Part shown: positions 16,829 to 25,483 of the stretch, piece after piece
How positions within the stretch are numbered: the stretch's first letter is position 1
How the letters are laid out: each line of letters starts with the position of its first letter
Source of the DNA: Paenibacillus mesophilus
GTDB lineage: Bacteria; Bacillota; Bacilli; Paenibacillales; NBRC-103111
Assembly: GCF_005938385.1 (NCBI RefSeq)
Contig: NZ_VCRA01000014.1
Location: 62,001-126,000 of the forward strand
Length of the DNA: 64,000 nucleotides
Direction: 5' to 3'
Made by a program: the position numbers and the translations under genes
Notes under the pieces: generated by a model
Told to the model about the DNA's origin: nothing
Databases searched by the model: none
The model's input: only the letters and a program-made list of their open reading frames with translations

Positions 16829-17725
16829 ATGCTAAGAGGACTATATACCGCAACCGCCGGCATGCTGACACAGCAGCGCAAGCACGACACGATAACGAAC
16901 AACATCGCCAACATCAACACGCCCGGCTTCAAGCAAAGCCGAGCGGTTTCCCGTTCATTCCCGGAAATGCTCATCGGGCTCATGGAAGGCAAGCCCGGGA
17001 TGGAAGTGATGAACAAAGGCAGGCTGAATACGGGTGTTTTGGCGGAAGAGGCATTAACGGTCAACGTGCAGGGCGAACTCCGCGAAACTTCCAATCCGTT
17101 CGATTTCGCGATCGTATCCGACATCCAAGTGGACGGGCTTCGATTCGATGGCGGCAAGACGATTACGGAAGACGGACAGCGCATTTTTCAGCCGCAAGCT
17201 TTTTTCACGGTAGCCGCCGCAGACGGAGTGGAGCGGTATACGCGCAACGGCAAGTTCAGCGTTAATGAGCAAGGCGAGCTGAGGACAGCGGAAGGATTCC
17301 GCGTTCTCGGTGAGAACCGGCAGCCGATCATACTGCTGGATTCGGTTACGCAAATTCCGATTACGAATGTGACTGTAAATAAATACGGACAACTGCTTGA
17401 TTCCATGAATGGACAAGCTCTGCTCGACGCACAAGGCAACCCGATCCGCATGCTTTTATCCCGGGTAGAGAATCCGATCCGCATGATTCCGGAAGGGTCC
17501 GGCCTGTTCCGCATGGAGCAGGGCGATGAAGGGACAGTAACGCAGGTGGCGGTTGCCGACAACGTCGAAGTGAAGCAAGGCTTCATGGAAGCATCCAACG
17601 TCGATCCGACTCAGGCGATGGTCGATATCATGATGGCTACCCGCATGTATGAGGCCAATCAGAAAGTAATACAAGCGTACGATAAAAGCATGGAAAAAGC
17701 GGTTAACGAAATTGGCAGAGTATAA
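16829..17725 (+). CDS. flhO: Flagellar hook-basal body rod protein FlhO (FlgF/FlgG family)
   Basis: 298 residues. The ATG at 16829 follows CAGGAGGTCCCCC. The N-terminus MLRGLYTATAGMLTQQRKHD and the NNIANINTPGFKQ motif are those of flagellar rod and hook proteins; the C-terminal VKQGFMEASNVDPTQAMVDIM and ANQKVIQAYDKSMEKAVNEI form the second half of the coiled-coil. It should assemble the distal rod outside the membrane by type III export. Twelve bases separate it from flhP. Confidence 0.93.
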   Translation: MLRGLYTATAGMLTQQRKHDTITNNIANINTPGFKQSRAVSRSFPEMLIGLMEGKPGMEVMNKGRLNTGVLAEEALTVNVQGELRETSNPFDFAIVSDIQVDGLRFDGGKTITEDGQRIFQPQAFFTVAAADGVERYTRNGKFSVNEQGELRTAEGFRVLGENRQPIILLDSVTQIPITNVTVNKYGQLLDSMNGQALLDAQGNPIRMLLSRVENPIRMIPEGSGLFRMEQGDEGTVTQVAVADNVEVKQGFMEASNVDPTQAMVDIMMATRMYEANQKVIQAYDKSMEKAVNEIGRV

Positions 17726-17737
17726 GAGGAGTAGCGT

Positions 17738-18610
17738 ATGAACCATTCGATGATCAATTCGCTCGTCTCCATGCAGGGGCTTCAACAGAAGCTGGACATC
17801 GTCGCGAACAATATGGCCAATATCAATACGACCGGCTTTAAACGGAAGGAAGCGACATTCCACGACGTATTGACTACAACGATGCGTCAGCCGGATACGT
17901 TTCAGCAAGTAGGACGGCTGTCCCCGCTCGGATTGACTCAAGGCTGGGGCGCCAAGCTTAGTCAGATTCAAACGCTGATGGCCCAAGGGTCGCTCCAGCA
18001 GACGGATATGCCTACCGATTTGGCAATCGAAGGAGATGCGTTATTCGAAGTAACCATACCTACCGTTGACGGGGACGGACAGCCGGGGCAGCGGACCGCA
18101 TGGACACGCGACGGCGCCTTTTCCCTAAAGGCTCAGCCGGGTGACACGGAGAACGTCTATTTGACGACCCAAGAAGGACATCTCGTATTGGGGACGGACG
18201 ATCAGCCGATTCGGGTACCGAATTATCACCGGATCAAGGTAGAGACTGACGGAACCATTATGGCCTATAACGATTTTCAGCCGGGAGAGCCGCCTGTACA
18301 GGCCGGAAGTCTGAAGCTGGTGCAAGTCGTACGTCCTCAGCTGTTGCAAAATATAGGCGACAATTTGTATACGATTCCCGATGCGATCGATCCCGCGCTC
18401 GGAGAAGTGTTACGGGTCGTAGCTTTCGACGGGGCAAACCCGGAAGCGGCAAAAGTAAAAGTGCAGCAAGGTTTTTTGGAGCAATCCAACGTCAATCTGA
18501 CCGAAGAAATGACGGAGCTGATGCTGACGCAACGGGCGTTTCAATTAAACGCCAAGGCGCTTACTTCCGCCGACAACATGATGTCTTTGGCCAATTCACT
18601 TCGCGGCTAA
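17738..18610 (+). CDS. flhP: Flagellar hook-basal body rod protein FlhP (FlgG family)
   Basis: 290 residues, paralogue of FlhO. N-terminus MNHSMINSLVSMQGLQQKLD with VANNMANINTTGFKRKEATF; C-terminus VQQGFLEQSNVNLTEEMTELM and LNAKALTSADNMMSLANSLRG. FlhO and FlhP together replace FlgF/FlgG-type rod proteins in Bacillus. The ATG follows GAGGAGTAGCGT. It is followed after 23 bases by a small membrane protein gene. Confidence 0.93.
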   Translation: MNHSMINSLVSMQGLQQKLDIVANNMANINTTGFKRKEATFHDVLTTTMRQPDTFQQVGRLSPLGLTQGWGAKLSQIQTLMAQGSLQQTDMPTDLAIEGDALFEVTIPTVDGDGQPGQRTAWTRDGAFSLKAQPGDTENVYLTTQEGHLVLGTDDQPIRVPNYHRIKVETDGTIMAYNDFQPGEPPVQAGSLKLVQVVRPQLLQNIGDNLYTIPDAIDPALGEVLRVVAFDGANPEAAKVKVQQGFLEQSNVNLTEEMTELMLTQRAFQLNAKALTSADNMMSLANSLRG

Positions 18611-18633
18611 TTCGACGTTCGAGGAGGCCCGCA

Positions 18634-18888
18634 ATGAATGATAAAGAAACGAATGTCCGTCCTAAACCGAAAGCGCAAGCAAGTGCCGCGCCAAAGCGGA
18701 AGCTGAGGCGTCGATGGGTCCGCATGCTGCTGTGGCTGCTCAAAGTGATGCTCGTTCCGGCTTTGTGCATCATAGCTCTGTGCGGCGGCCTGTGGCTCGG
18801 GTATGTGTATATTGGAGGTAAAGATGGGGCGGACGTTTGGCAATGGAGCACTTGGAAGCATTTGTTCGACCTTGTTTTTGCAAGTTAG
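18634..18888 (+). CDS. EpuA-like small membrane protein
   Basis: 84 residues. A basic, proline- and alanine-rich N-terminus (1-33) precedes one strong transmembrane helix (about 34-60), then GYVYIGGKDGADVWQWSTWK and a short amphipathic end. This resembles the EpuA family (PF11772), members of which are often labelled DNA-directed RNA polymerase subunit beta in databases. Nothing in the sequence supports a polymerase subunit, so that label should be avoided. The ATG follows GAGGAGGCCCGC. Its TAG stop supplies the first base of a palindromic repeat. Confidence 0.78.
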   Translation: MNDKETNVRPKPKAQASAAPKRKLRRRWVRMLLWLLKVMLVPALCIIALCGGLWLGYVYIGGKDGADVWQWSTWKHLFDLVFAS

Positions 18889-18923
18889 GGTGAAATTACA
18901 GCTGTTTATTTGTAATTTCACCC
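18888..18923 (+). repeat. Short palindrome, family A copy 4, overlapping a stop codon
   Basis: Perfect 13-bp arms GGGTGAAATTACA and TGTAATTTCACCC around GCTGTTTATT. Compared with copies 1-3 both arms carry compensating changes. The first G is the last base of the preceding TAG stop, exactly as in copy 2. Confidence 0.87.
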
Positions 18924-18925
18924 TA

Positions 18926-18959
18926 GGATGATTTTCCGGGTATTTCGGAAATTCATCCC
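18926..18959 (+). repeat. Short palindrome, family B copy 1
   Basis: Arms GGATGATTTTCCG and CGGAAATTCATCC with one mismatch and a 7-base loop, two bases after family A copy 4. Sequence pattern GGRTGAWTTT is shared with family A. Confidence 0.82.
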
Positions 18960-18961
18960 TA

Positions 18962-18996
18962 GGATGATTTTCTGGCTAACTCCGGAAATTCATCCC
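18962..18996 (+). repeat. Short palindrome, family B copy 2
   Basis: Arms GGATGATTTTCTG and CGGAAATTCATCC with a G-T wobble and one mismatch. Its right arm is identical to family B copy 1. No T tract. Confidence 0.82.
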
Positions 18997-19025
18997 AGGT
19001 ACCCCTACACGCTGCGGCTTCACAC

Positions 19026-19056
19026 ACTCCCCGGATCGGGGAGTTTTATTTTTGGG
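19026..19056 (+). terminator. Intrinsic terminator after the flhO-flhP-EpuA genes
   Basis: ACTCCCCG and CGGGGAGT around GAT, followed by TTTATTTTT. Confidence 0.88.
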
Positions 19057-19066
19057 GTAACAACGG

Positions 19067-19072
19067 TATAAT
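19067..19072 (+). promoter_or_regulatory. Candidate -10 element of the phosphatidyltransferase gene
   Basis: A perfect TATAAT lies 39 bases before the proposed GTG. The -35 position (TTTTAT at 19044) is weak and overlaps the tail of the terminator, so this is a partial match only. Confidence 0.4.
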
Positions 19073-19110
19073 GGTTAGGTGTGGAAGTACGATCCGGGGG
19101 AGCGAAACGG

Positions 19111-19635
19111 GTGAACTTGCCAAATCTTTTGACGTTAAGTCGATTTGGGTTGATCCCGATATACGTCGTCTTTTTTACCGCAAACCAACTCAAGACGGCC
19201 TTTTTGATCGTCGTATTGGCGGGGGCGACCGATATATTGGACGGCTATTTGGCCAGGAAGCGGGGACAGATTACACAAGTAGGCGCCATGCTTGATCCGC
19301 TGGCCGACAAGTGTATGATGCTGACCGTAATCATCTCGCTGCTCGTATCCGGGATGATTCCGTGGATGGTGGCGGTTGCCATGTTTATTCGTGATGCGGG
19401 CATGATCGTCGGATCGGCGTTCTTTCATTTTCGCGGCAAACAGACGGTGCCGGCCAACAGCTTGGGTAAACTGACGACCGTATTGTATTATTTTGCTTTT
19501 TTATTTATTTTTTTCGATTTCTCGTTCGCGATCGCTTATCTCTGGTTCGTGGTCGGTGTATCGTTCGTAACGTCAATCATTTATATCATCTTGTTCCTGT
19601 CTTTAAACAGGGAAAACCATACGATGAATCAATAA
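19111..19635 (+). CDS. CDP-alcohol phosphatidyltransferase (PgsA-like)
   Basis: 174-residue integral membrane enzyme, likely making phosphatidylglycerol phosphate or a related lipid from CDP-diacylglycerol. The family signature D-G-x2-A-R-x8-G-x3-D-x3-D is complete in DGYLARKRGQ and VGAMLDPLADK (about residues 50-73), with about five further hydrophobic helices. The GTG at 19111 after GGGGGAGCGAAACG gives VNLPNLLTLSRF, the usual family start; an in-frame GTG at 19081 gives an odd basic extension. Whether it is the housekeeping PgsA or a second paralogue cannot be decided here. Confidence 0.85.
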   Translation: MNLPNLLTLSRFGLIPIYVVFFTANQLKTAFLIVVLAGATDILDGYLARKRGQITQVGAMLDPLADKCMMLTVIISLLVSGMIPWMVAVAMFIRDAGMIVGSAFFHFRGKQTVPANSLGKLTTVLYYFAFLFIFFDFSFAIAYLWFVVGVSFVTSIIYIILFLSLNRENHTMNQ

Positions 19636-19669
19636 GAAAACAGCTTTCGTAGTCAAACGTTAGTAAAAA

Positions 19670-19715
19670 GGAGCATATGTATAGGACTATATCGGAGTCC
19701 ATATACTTATGCTCC
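19670..19715 (+). repeat. Long near-perfect palindrome between the phosphatidyltransferase gene and fabZ
   Basis: About 46 bases: GGAGCATATGTATAGGACT pairs with AGTCCATATACTTATGCTCC around ATATCGG, with one bulge and one mismatch. No T tract follows, so it is not a standard terminator. It is unrelated in sequence to palindrome families A and B. Confidence 0.75.
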
Positions 19716-19816
19716 CTTATATCAACCTTCACTACTGCAGATCGCGAAGGGACATTCACTAGTTTAAGTACATTCAGACTATTTTATGCAGGGGTCGAGG
19801 AAAGGGGCCGAGATGG

Positions 19817-20245
19817 ATGATGGATAGCAGGCAAATTCAGGAGACGATACCGCACCGGTATCCGTTCTTGCTCGTGGATCGAATTTTGGAAGTGCAGGAA
19901 GGCGTACGTGCGGTCGGCTTGAAAAACGTAACGATTAACGAACCGTTTTTTGTCGGTCATTTTCCCGGATACCCGGTTATGCCCGGCGTACTGATTGCGG
20001 AAGCACTTGCTCAAGTGGCTGCCGTGGCGATGCTCAGCTCGGAGGCGAACCGGGGCAAAATCGGACTGCTTGCCGGCATTGACGAATTCCGATTCCGGGA
20101 TCAAGTGAAGCCGGGGGACACACTCATTCTGGAAATGGAAATTACCCGGATGAAAGGAACGATCGGCAAAGGACGCGGCGTTGCCAAAGTAGGTGAGCGA
20201 ATCGTGGCCGAAGGTGAGCTGATGTTCGCATTGGCTAATCCATGA
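19817..20245 (+). CDS. fabZ: 3-hydroxyacyl-ACP dehydratase FabZ
   Basis: Dehydrates beta-hydroxyacyl-ACP in type II fatty acid synthesis, cytoplasmic. 142 residues with a hot-dog fold. The N-terminal IPHRYPFLLVDRI and the active-site HFPGYPVMPGVLIAEALAQ are plain; catalytic His48 and Glu62 are present. Two consecutive ATGs (19817 and 19820) are possible starts; GAGGAAAGG upstream fits either. FabZ lies at the end of the flhO-flhP block as ywpB does in B. subtilis. Confidence 0.96.
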   Translation: MMDSRQIQETIPHRYPFLLVDRILEVQEGVRAVGLKNVTINEPFFVGHFPGYPVMPGVLIAEALAQVAAVAMLSSEANRGKIGLLAGIDEFRFRDQVKPGDTLILEMEITRMKGTIGKGRGVAKVGERIVAEGELMFALANP

Positions 20246-20293
20246 GCGGCAAGCCCGAAAGATCGGCTATCATTTTGAGATTGGGAGAGATGA

Positions 20294-22006
20294 GTGTTGA
20301 GTCTTGATTATGCATGGGCACAATATGAGCTATGGCTGAACGATCCATTGATCGACGAAGAAACGAAGCGCGAGCTTGCATCGCTGCAAGGAAACGATAA
20401 AGAGTTGGAGGACCGGTTTTACCGCGATCTCGAATTCGGGACCGGGGGGCTGCGCGGAGTAATCGGCGCCGGAACGAATCGGATGAACCGGTACACGATT
20501 GCCAAAGCGACGCAAGGTCTCGCACAGTTCATTCTGCATCAGGCTCAAGGACGCTCTTCCTCTGTTGCCATTGCTTATGATTCCCGCAACCAGTCTCCGG
20601 AGTTCGCACTCGAAGCCGCTTTGGTTTTAGCTGGAAACGGAGTGAAGGCTTACGTGTTCGAGTCGCTCCGTCCAACACCCGAATTATCTTTTGCCGTACG
20701 TCATTTGGGCTGTTCGGGTGGCATCGTCATAACGGCCAGTCATAATCCGCCCGAATACAACGGATATAAGGTATATGGAAACGATGGCGGACAACTCGTA
20801 CCTCACGATGCCGAACGCGTTTTGGCGGAAATTCATACGGTCGATGCGCTGTCCCGAATTAAGAGGATGGAACGCGATCAGGCAGAAGCGAAAGAACTTC
20901 TACAATGGATCGGCTCCGATGTGGACGAGGCATTCGTTCAATCGGTAGCGGGAGTAAGCTTGCATGTGGATACAGTAAAGAAGGTCAGTAGCCAATTCAA
21001 CATTTTATATACGCCTCTGCATGGAGCCGGAAATTTATCCGTGCGAAACGTGCTCCAGCGGATCGGGTTTGACAACGTTCACGTCGTCCCCGAACAAGAG
21101 AAGCCCGACGCCAACTTCTCGACAGTGAAATCGCCGAATCCGGAAGAACGGGAAGCGTTCTCGATAGCGCTCGGAATGGCTAATGAAAAGAAAGCCGATA
21201 TTATTATCGGAACGGACCCGGACTGCGACAGAATGGGTGCGGTCGTGCAAAACGATCAAGGCGAATTTATAGTGCTGAACGGCAATCAGTCCGGCGCAAT
21301 CATGGCATACTACGTACTGGACAGCTTGAGGCAGCGAGGCGAGCTTCCGGATAACGGCGTTTTGATCAAGACGATTGTCACGAGCGAGATGGGTGCCGTC
21401 ATCGCCGAAAGCTTCGGTGTCCATACGATCAACACGTTAACCGGCTTCAAATATATCGGCGAGAAAATGACGGAATACGAGAAAACGGGCCAATACCGGT
21501 TTTTATTCGGTTACGAGGAAAGCTACGGCTATTTGGCCGGCACGTATTGCCGCGACAAGGATGCGGTACTGGCTTCGATGCTCATCTGCGAAGCGGCCGC
21601 TTTCTATAAAAGCCAAGGCAAGACGCTGTACGACGTTCTGCAAGAGTTGTACGGCAAGTACGGATATTTTAAGGAGCAGCTGGAGTCCCGCACGATGAAG
21701 GGGAAAGACGGCTTGGAGAAAATAAGAGGCATTATGGAAGACTGGCGCAGCAATCCTCCTGCCGCCGTTGCTGGCGTATCGGTCGTCAGTGTCCAGGATT
21801 ACTCGAAAGGGATCGATGGGCTACCCGCCGAAAATGTGCTCAAGTATACGCTTGCGGATGACTCGTGGTTCTGTCTGCGTCCTTCCGGCACAGAGCCGAA
21901 AATCAAAATGTATTTCGCCGTTCGCGGCACTTCCGGCGAGGTTGCGGGTGAGCGGCTCGAGCAGCTTCGCGTCGCGGTTATGTCCCGGGTAGATCAATTC
22001 CAATAG
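20294..22006 (+). CDS. pgcA: Phosphoglucomutase / phosphomannomutase family enzyme (PgcA-like)
   Basis: Interconverts glucose 1- and 6-phosphate, feeding UDP-glucose and cell-envelope glycan synthesis. 570 residues. The phosphoserine loop is TASHNPPEYNGYK (Ser149), the metal loop DPDCDRMG, the sugar-binding loop GYEESYGYLAG and the C-terminal phosphate loop RPSGTEPKIKM. Start is GTG 20294 or TTG 20297; GGAGAG at 20284 favours the TTG by spacing. A terminator follows the stop. Confidence 0.93.
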   Translation: MLSLDYAWAQYELWLNDPLIDEETKRELASLQGNDKELEDRFYRDLEFGTGGLRGVIGAGTNRMNRYTIAKATQGLAQFILHQAQGRSSSVAIAYDSRNQSPEFALEAALVLAGNGVKAYVFESLRPTPELSFAVRHLGCSGGIVITASHNPPEYNGYKVYGNDGGQLVPHDAERVLAEIHTVDALSRIKRMERDQAEAKELLQWIGSDVDEAFVQSVAGVSLHVDTVKKVSSQFNILYTPLHGAGNLSVRNVLQRIGFDNVHVVPEQEKPDANFSTVKSPNPEEREAFSIALGMANEKKADIIIGTDPDCDRMGAVVQNDQGEFIVLNGNQSGAIMAYYVLDSLRQRGELPDNGVLIKTIVTSEMGAVIAESFGVHTINTLTGFKYIGEKMTEYEKTGQYRFLFGYEESYGYLAGTYCRDKDAVLASMLICEAAAFYKSQGKTLYDVLQELYGKYGYFKEQLESRTMKGKDGLEKIRGIMEDWRSNPPAAVAGVSVVSVQDYSKGIDGLPAENVLKYTLADDSWFCLRPSGTEPKIKMYFAVRGTSGEVAGERLEQLRVAVMSRVDQFQ

Positions 22007-22015
22007 AAGAAAGAT

Positions 22016-22078
22016 ACCTCTTTGACGTGTGTCGTCCCGCACGAACTCGTGCCGCGCCGCGCATGTCAAAGAGGTTTT
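22016..22078 (+). terminator. Terminator-like stem after pgcA
   Basis: ACCTCTTTGAC and GTCAAAGAGGT form an 11-bp outer stem with an inner GCACGA/TCGTGC hairpin, then TTTTCC. The T tract is short. Confidence 0.72.
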
Positions 22079-22132
22079 CCGGGTTTTCAACCAGGATTGC
22101 AAACATACGACACGTAACAAGGAGTGAATGGT

Positions 22133-24160
22133 TTGCTTCAGCGATATTTATCGGTGAATGAGCGAGGACGGAAGTGGCTGTGGTGGTTGGTCGTGCTCGG
22201 ACTGATCGCAACGCTGCCGCTGGCGTTTAAACGGGTACAAACGGAACGATCCACGAAAAACGTAGAGATTGTGTTCGATTACCGCGACCTTCTGGAAGCG
22301 TCGGCTTATCGGCCGAATCCCGAATCTTATATTCAGGAAAAGCTGAAACTGATGAAAGAGGCCGGCATCGGCAGCATGGCCGTCTACGAAAGTTCTTTGG
22401 ATGAATTGAAAAACAGCCGGCGCATTCAAGTCTATACGCCCCAAGAATATTCGTTGCTGACGGGAAAACCGTTAACTTCCGGCGAAAACAACACATATTT
22501 GTTGTTTACGAACACGGAGGCGCGGGACAAAATTCAGCCCATTATCGAGAAGACCTATAAGGAACGGTTAAAGGTGAACATCAGCTCTTGGTCTTACAAC
22601 AATAGACCCGGGCTCATTATAAGCCTGCCTTATGAAGAGGCGAACACGAAGCCGCTCGAGCCGGATCCGATTACGATGGATATGCTGCAGAACCAAGGTT
22701 TTCGCCTTGTCGCCCGTATATCGAACCGGATGCAGCCGTTTACGGAGGAAGAGCTGGACGGCTTGTTTAGGAAGCTGAGTCAGCGCGATATCAAACGAAT
22801 CGTATTCGACGGCAATGCCGTTACCGGCTATGACGAGGATCCGGAAGAAAGTCATGTCAAGCTTACGGCGGAATTAATGAAAAAATACGAGCTCGGCGGA
22901 GCGATTATCGACCGGCTGAAGGCGCCGCAGAAAGGGTTTAACGTTCCATTCGTGAAGGAGCTCGACTATAATGTAGTCCGCCTTTTCCCTTTGTATGAAA
23001 CGGAGGCGAACCTGAAGCCAGAGGTTATAGCGGACAAGCTTGTGCTTGCCGTTAAAGACCGTAATTTGCGTATGCTGTTCTTAAATACGAGAGCCGCGAA
23101 AGATATGGATAAAGGGTATATCAACGATTATCTGGACAATATTATCGGCAGCTTGACCGGTCCTGAAGAAGCTCCTTCCGAAGGTGCGGTGGCCCGAATC
23201 CAGAAGCTGGGATACGATATCGACGAAGCGCATGCCTTCGTCATTCATGGGGATCCGTGGAAACCGTTAAAGCTGCTGCTGCTTGTTGCGGGAGCCGCCT
23301 TAATCGCGCTCACGATCGGATTGTACTTCCCTGTGCTTACATCGGCATCGTTCGTTGTAGGGGCAATAGGCGTGTTAGGACTCTATGTGCTGTCGAACTC
23401 TCTTGCGCTACAGGCTATGGCGTTCGGAGTCGGGGTATGCGCGCCTACCTTGTCAACGATTTTGGCGATTCGATATATACGTCAGAACAAAGGGAATAAA
23501 GGCGGGTCCGCTTGGGGCCGCGCGCTCGTCATATTCCTTGGAGCATCCTTGCTGACGATCGTGGGGGTATTATATGTCGTCGGTTTGTTGAGCGGTATCA
23601 CTTACTATTTGGTGCTTGAACAATACCGTGGCGTCGCCTTGCTGCATCTGCTGCCGATTGCGCTTGTGGGCATATATGCTCTGCTGTTCGCCGATTCCAT
23701 CAAGATAAGCGATTTGACAGCGCGTATAAAGTCGATATTGTTTGCCAAAATAACGGTATTATGGATTGTGCTCGCCGCGGTATTCGGCGGCGCCATCTAC
23801 TATTACTTGACTCGAACCGGGAATGAAGGACAAGCCTCTCAGATGGAGAAGCTGTTCCGCACGTATTTGGAAAACGGCTTGGGCGTCCGCCCCCGGTTCA
23901 AAGAATTTGTGTTCGCGCATCCGTTGTTTATTTTCGCAGCTTATCTGTTCATGAAGCACCGGAACGCGATTTACTTGTTCGCCGGCGCGGTGATGGGACA
24001 GTTGTCGATTATCGACACATTTGCCCATCTGCATACGCCGTTGTACATTTCGTTTATTCGGATCGGACTAGGCATCGCATTCGGCATCGTCATTAGCTTG
24101 GCATACGTCGCGGTGTGGGAATTGCTCGCGAGAGGATGGCGCAGATGGGCACCCAGGTGA
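22133..24160 (+). CDS. DUF5693 family membrane protein
   Basis: About 675 residues. One N-terminal transmembrane helix (about 13-33) is followed by a long extracytoplasmic domain (to about residue 375) with segments such as SYIQEKLKLMKEAGIGSMAV and KLSQRDIKRIVFDGNAV, then about eight or nine transmembrane helices. This is the DUF5693 arrangement regularly found next to csaB in Paenibacillaceae. Function is unknown; a part in polysaccharide export or modification is an inference from the neighbour. The TTG at 22133 fits AAGGAGTG by spacing; the GTG at 22124 overlaps that ribosome site. The end overlaps csaB. Confidence 0.75.
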   Translation: MLQRYLSVNERGRKWLWWLVVLGLIATLPLAFKRVQTERSTKNVEIVFDYRDLLEASAYRPNPESYIQEKLKLMKEAGIGSMAVYESSLDELKNSRRIQVYTPQEYSLLTGKPLTSGENNTYLLFTNTEARDKIQPIIEKTYKERLKVNISSWSYNNRPGLIISLPYEEANTKPLEPDPITMDMLQNQGFRLVARISNRMQPFTEEELDGLFRKLSQRDIKRIVFDGNAVTGYDEDPEESHVKLTAELMKKYELGGAIIDRLKAPQKGFNVPFVKELDYNVVRLFPLYETEANLKPEVIADKLVLAVKDRNLRMLFLNTRAAKDMDKGYINDYLDNIIGSLTGPEEAPSEGAVARIQKLGYDIDEAHAFVIHGDPWKPLKLLLLVAGAALIALTIGLYFPVLTSASFVVGAIGVLGLYVLSNSLALQAMAFGVGVCAPTLSTILAIRYIRQNKGNKGGSAWGRALVIFLGASLLTIVGVLYVVGLLSGITYYLVLEQYRGVALLHLLPIALVGIYALLFADSIKISDLTARIKSILFAKITVLWIVLAAVFGGAIYYYLTRTGNEGQASQMEKLFRTYLENGLGVRPRFKEFVFAHPLFIFAAYLFMKHRNAIYLFAGAVMGQLSIIDTFAHLHTPLYISFIRIGLGIAFGIVISLAYVAVWELLARGWRRWAPR

Positions 24161-25257
24161 AGCGGATAGCTCTATCCGGTTATTACGGATTCGGCAATAG
24201 CGGGGACGAAGCGGTACTTCAATCGATCTTGTTCGCGCTCCAGGCTGAAGGGGAAAGGCAAGGAGTACGGATAGAGCCTGTCGTATTATCTATTCGGCCC
24301 GAGGAAACTTCCCGTATGTACGGAGTTTCCGCCGTTCATCGCATGCGTTTTTCCGATGTTATGAAGGCATTGCGCGAATGCGACGGGCTGATCAGCGGCG
24401 GAGGCAGCTTGCTGCAGGATGCGACCGGTTTGAAAACGATCCCGTACTATTTGGCCGTTTTGAAGCTGGCACAATTTTACCGGAAACCTACATTTATATA
24501 CGCGCAAGGTATAGGGCCGGTCCACCGGCCGATGTTTTACCCATTTATTCGGAACGTTTTTAACAAATGCAGGTACATTTCCGTTCGGGATGAGGAATCT
24601 TCAACTTTGCTCGGAAAAATGGGAATCGACAGGAAACAAGTCGAAGTAGTACCCGATCCGGTTATGGGACTTCCCATGAAGGAAGGAGCGCTGCGTTCCC
24701 GGCATACAAAGCCGGTCGTCGGCATTTCGGTACGATTTTGGAATCGGGACCGTTCGGAACTGGACGGTCTTGCCAAATCGCTTCGTAAGATTGCTGAACG
24801 GCGGTCGGTCACGTTGCGATTTCTGCCTTTTCACTTGCCGGACGATACGGATGCTTCCCGATATGTGATGGAACGAATCGGCTCCATGTCCGAGGGATCG
24901 GATATGGACATCATCGAGAACGCGGTCCATCCGCAAGATATGCTAGCCGAAGTCAGTGCATGTGACCTGTTGATCGGTATGAGGCTTCATTCGTTGATTT
25001 ATGCGGCCTCCCAGGAAGTTCCGCTGATCGGTATTTCCTACGATCCGAAGATCGACCAGTTTTTGAACCGGCTCGGAATGAAAGCTGCAACCGCTACGAC
25101 CGGCTTCGATTCCTTGGCTGTAGCCGAGGAGGCTTTAAAGGGATTGGATCATCGCGAAGGCTGGATGGCTTCTACAAAGGATGCGATCGTCCGATTGAAA
25201 CGACAGGCGCAGAAGCCCGCCGAGCAAATTGTCTCGTTTGTGAATTCCGCCAAGTAA
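24145..25257 (+). CDS. csaB: Polysaccharide pyruvyl transferase CsaB
   Basis: 370 residues. Transfers pyruvate ketal from PEP to the secondary cell-wall polysaccharide, creating the ligand for SLH domains. Visible motifs are RIALSGYYGFGNSGDEAVLQ at the N-terminus, LISGGGSLLQDATGLKTI, TFIYAQGIGPV, the DPVMGLP linker, and LIGMRLHSLIYAA near the C-terminus with the conserved histidine. ATG 24145 (after GAGAGG) or ATG 24136 are both possible; both lie inside the end of the DUF5693 gene. The adjacent S-layer genes make its role in this locus clear. Confidence 0.93.
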   Translation: MGTQVKRIALSGYYGFGNSGDEAVLQSILFALQAEGERQGVRIEPVVLSIRPEETSRMYGVSAVHRMRFSDVMKALRECDGLISGGGSLLQDATGLKTIPYYLAVLKLAQFYRKPTFIYAQGIGPVHRPMFYPFIRNVFNKCRYISVRDEESSTLLGKMGIDRKQVEVVPDPVMGLPMKEGALRSRHTKPVVGISVRFWNRDRSELDGLAKSLRKIAERRSVTLRFLPFHLPDDTDASRYVMERIGSMSEGSDMDIIENAVHPQDMLAEVSACDLLIGMRLHSLIYAASQEVPLIGISYDPKIDQFLNRLGMKAATATTGFDSLAVAEEALKGLDHREGWMASTKDAIVRLKRQAQKPAEQIVSFVNSAK

Positions 25258-25382
25258 CAGCTTAAACAATTGCCCCGCAGAGAGAAGTCGAGCAACGGAT
25301 TTCCGCTGCACGAGAATGTCCGAAAAGTTTGTAAATGGGATTGAAATTTGCCTAAAAACAACGCTTTTTGCTTTATTTCGCA

Positions 25383-25412
25383 TTGGAGTTCCGTTTCGAT
25401 TCGGGGTATAAT
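25383..25412 (+). promoter_or_regulatory. Candidate sigma-A promoter of the tagO-like gene
   Basis: TTGGAG, 18-base spacer, TATAAT, about 70 bases upstream of the start. A small GGACC/GGTCT hairpin follows the -10. The rest of the 226-base gap shows nothing definite. Confidence 0.55.
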
Positions 25413-25483
25413 AGGACCATTGGTCTTTGAGACAAAGATGTATGGGGGATTCGCAGACAGATAATGGGGGTGGGGACAGTCGG

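Noticed and set aside
18634..18888. RNA polymerase beta subunit label for the 84-residue protein
   Set aside because: The name is a database habit for the EpuA family; the sequence is a single-helix membrane protein.
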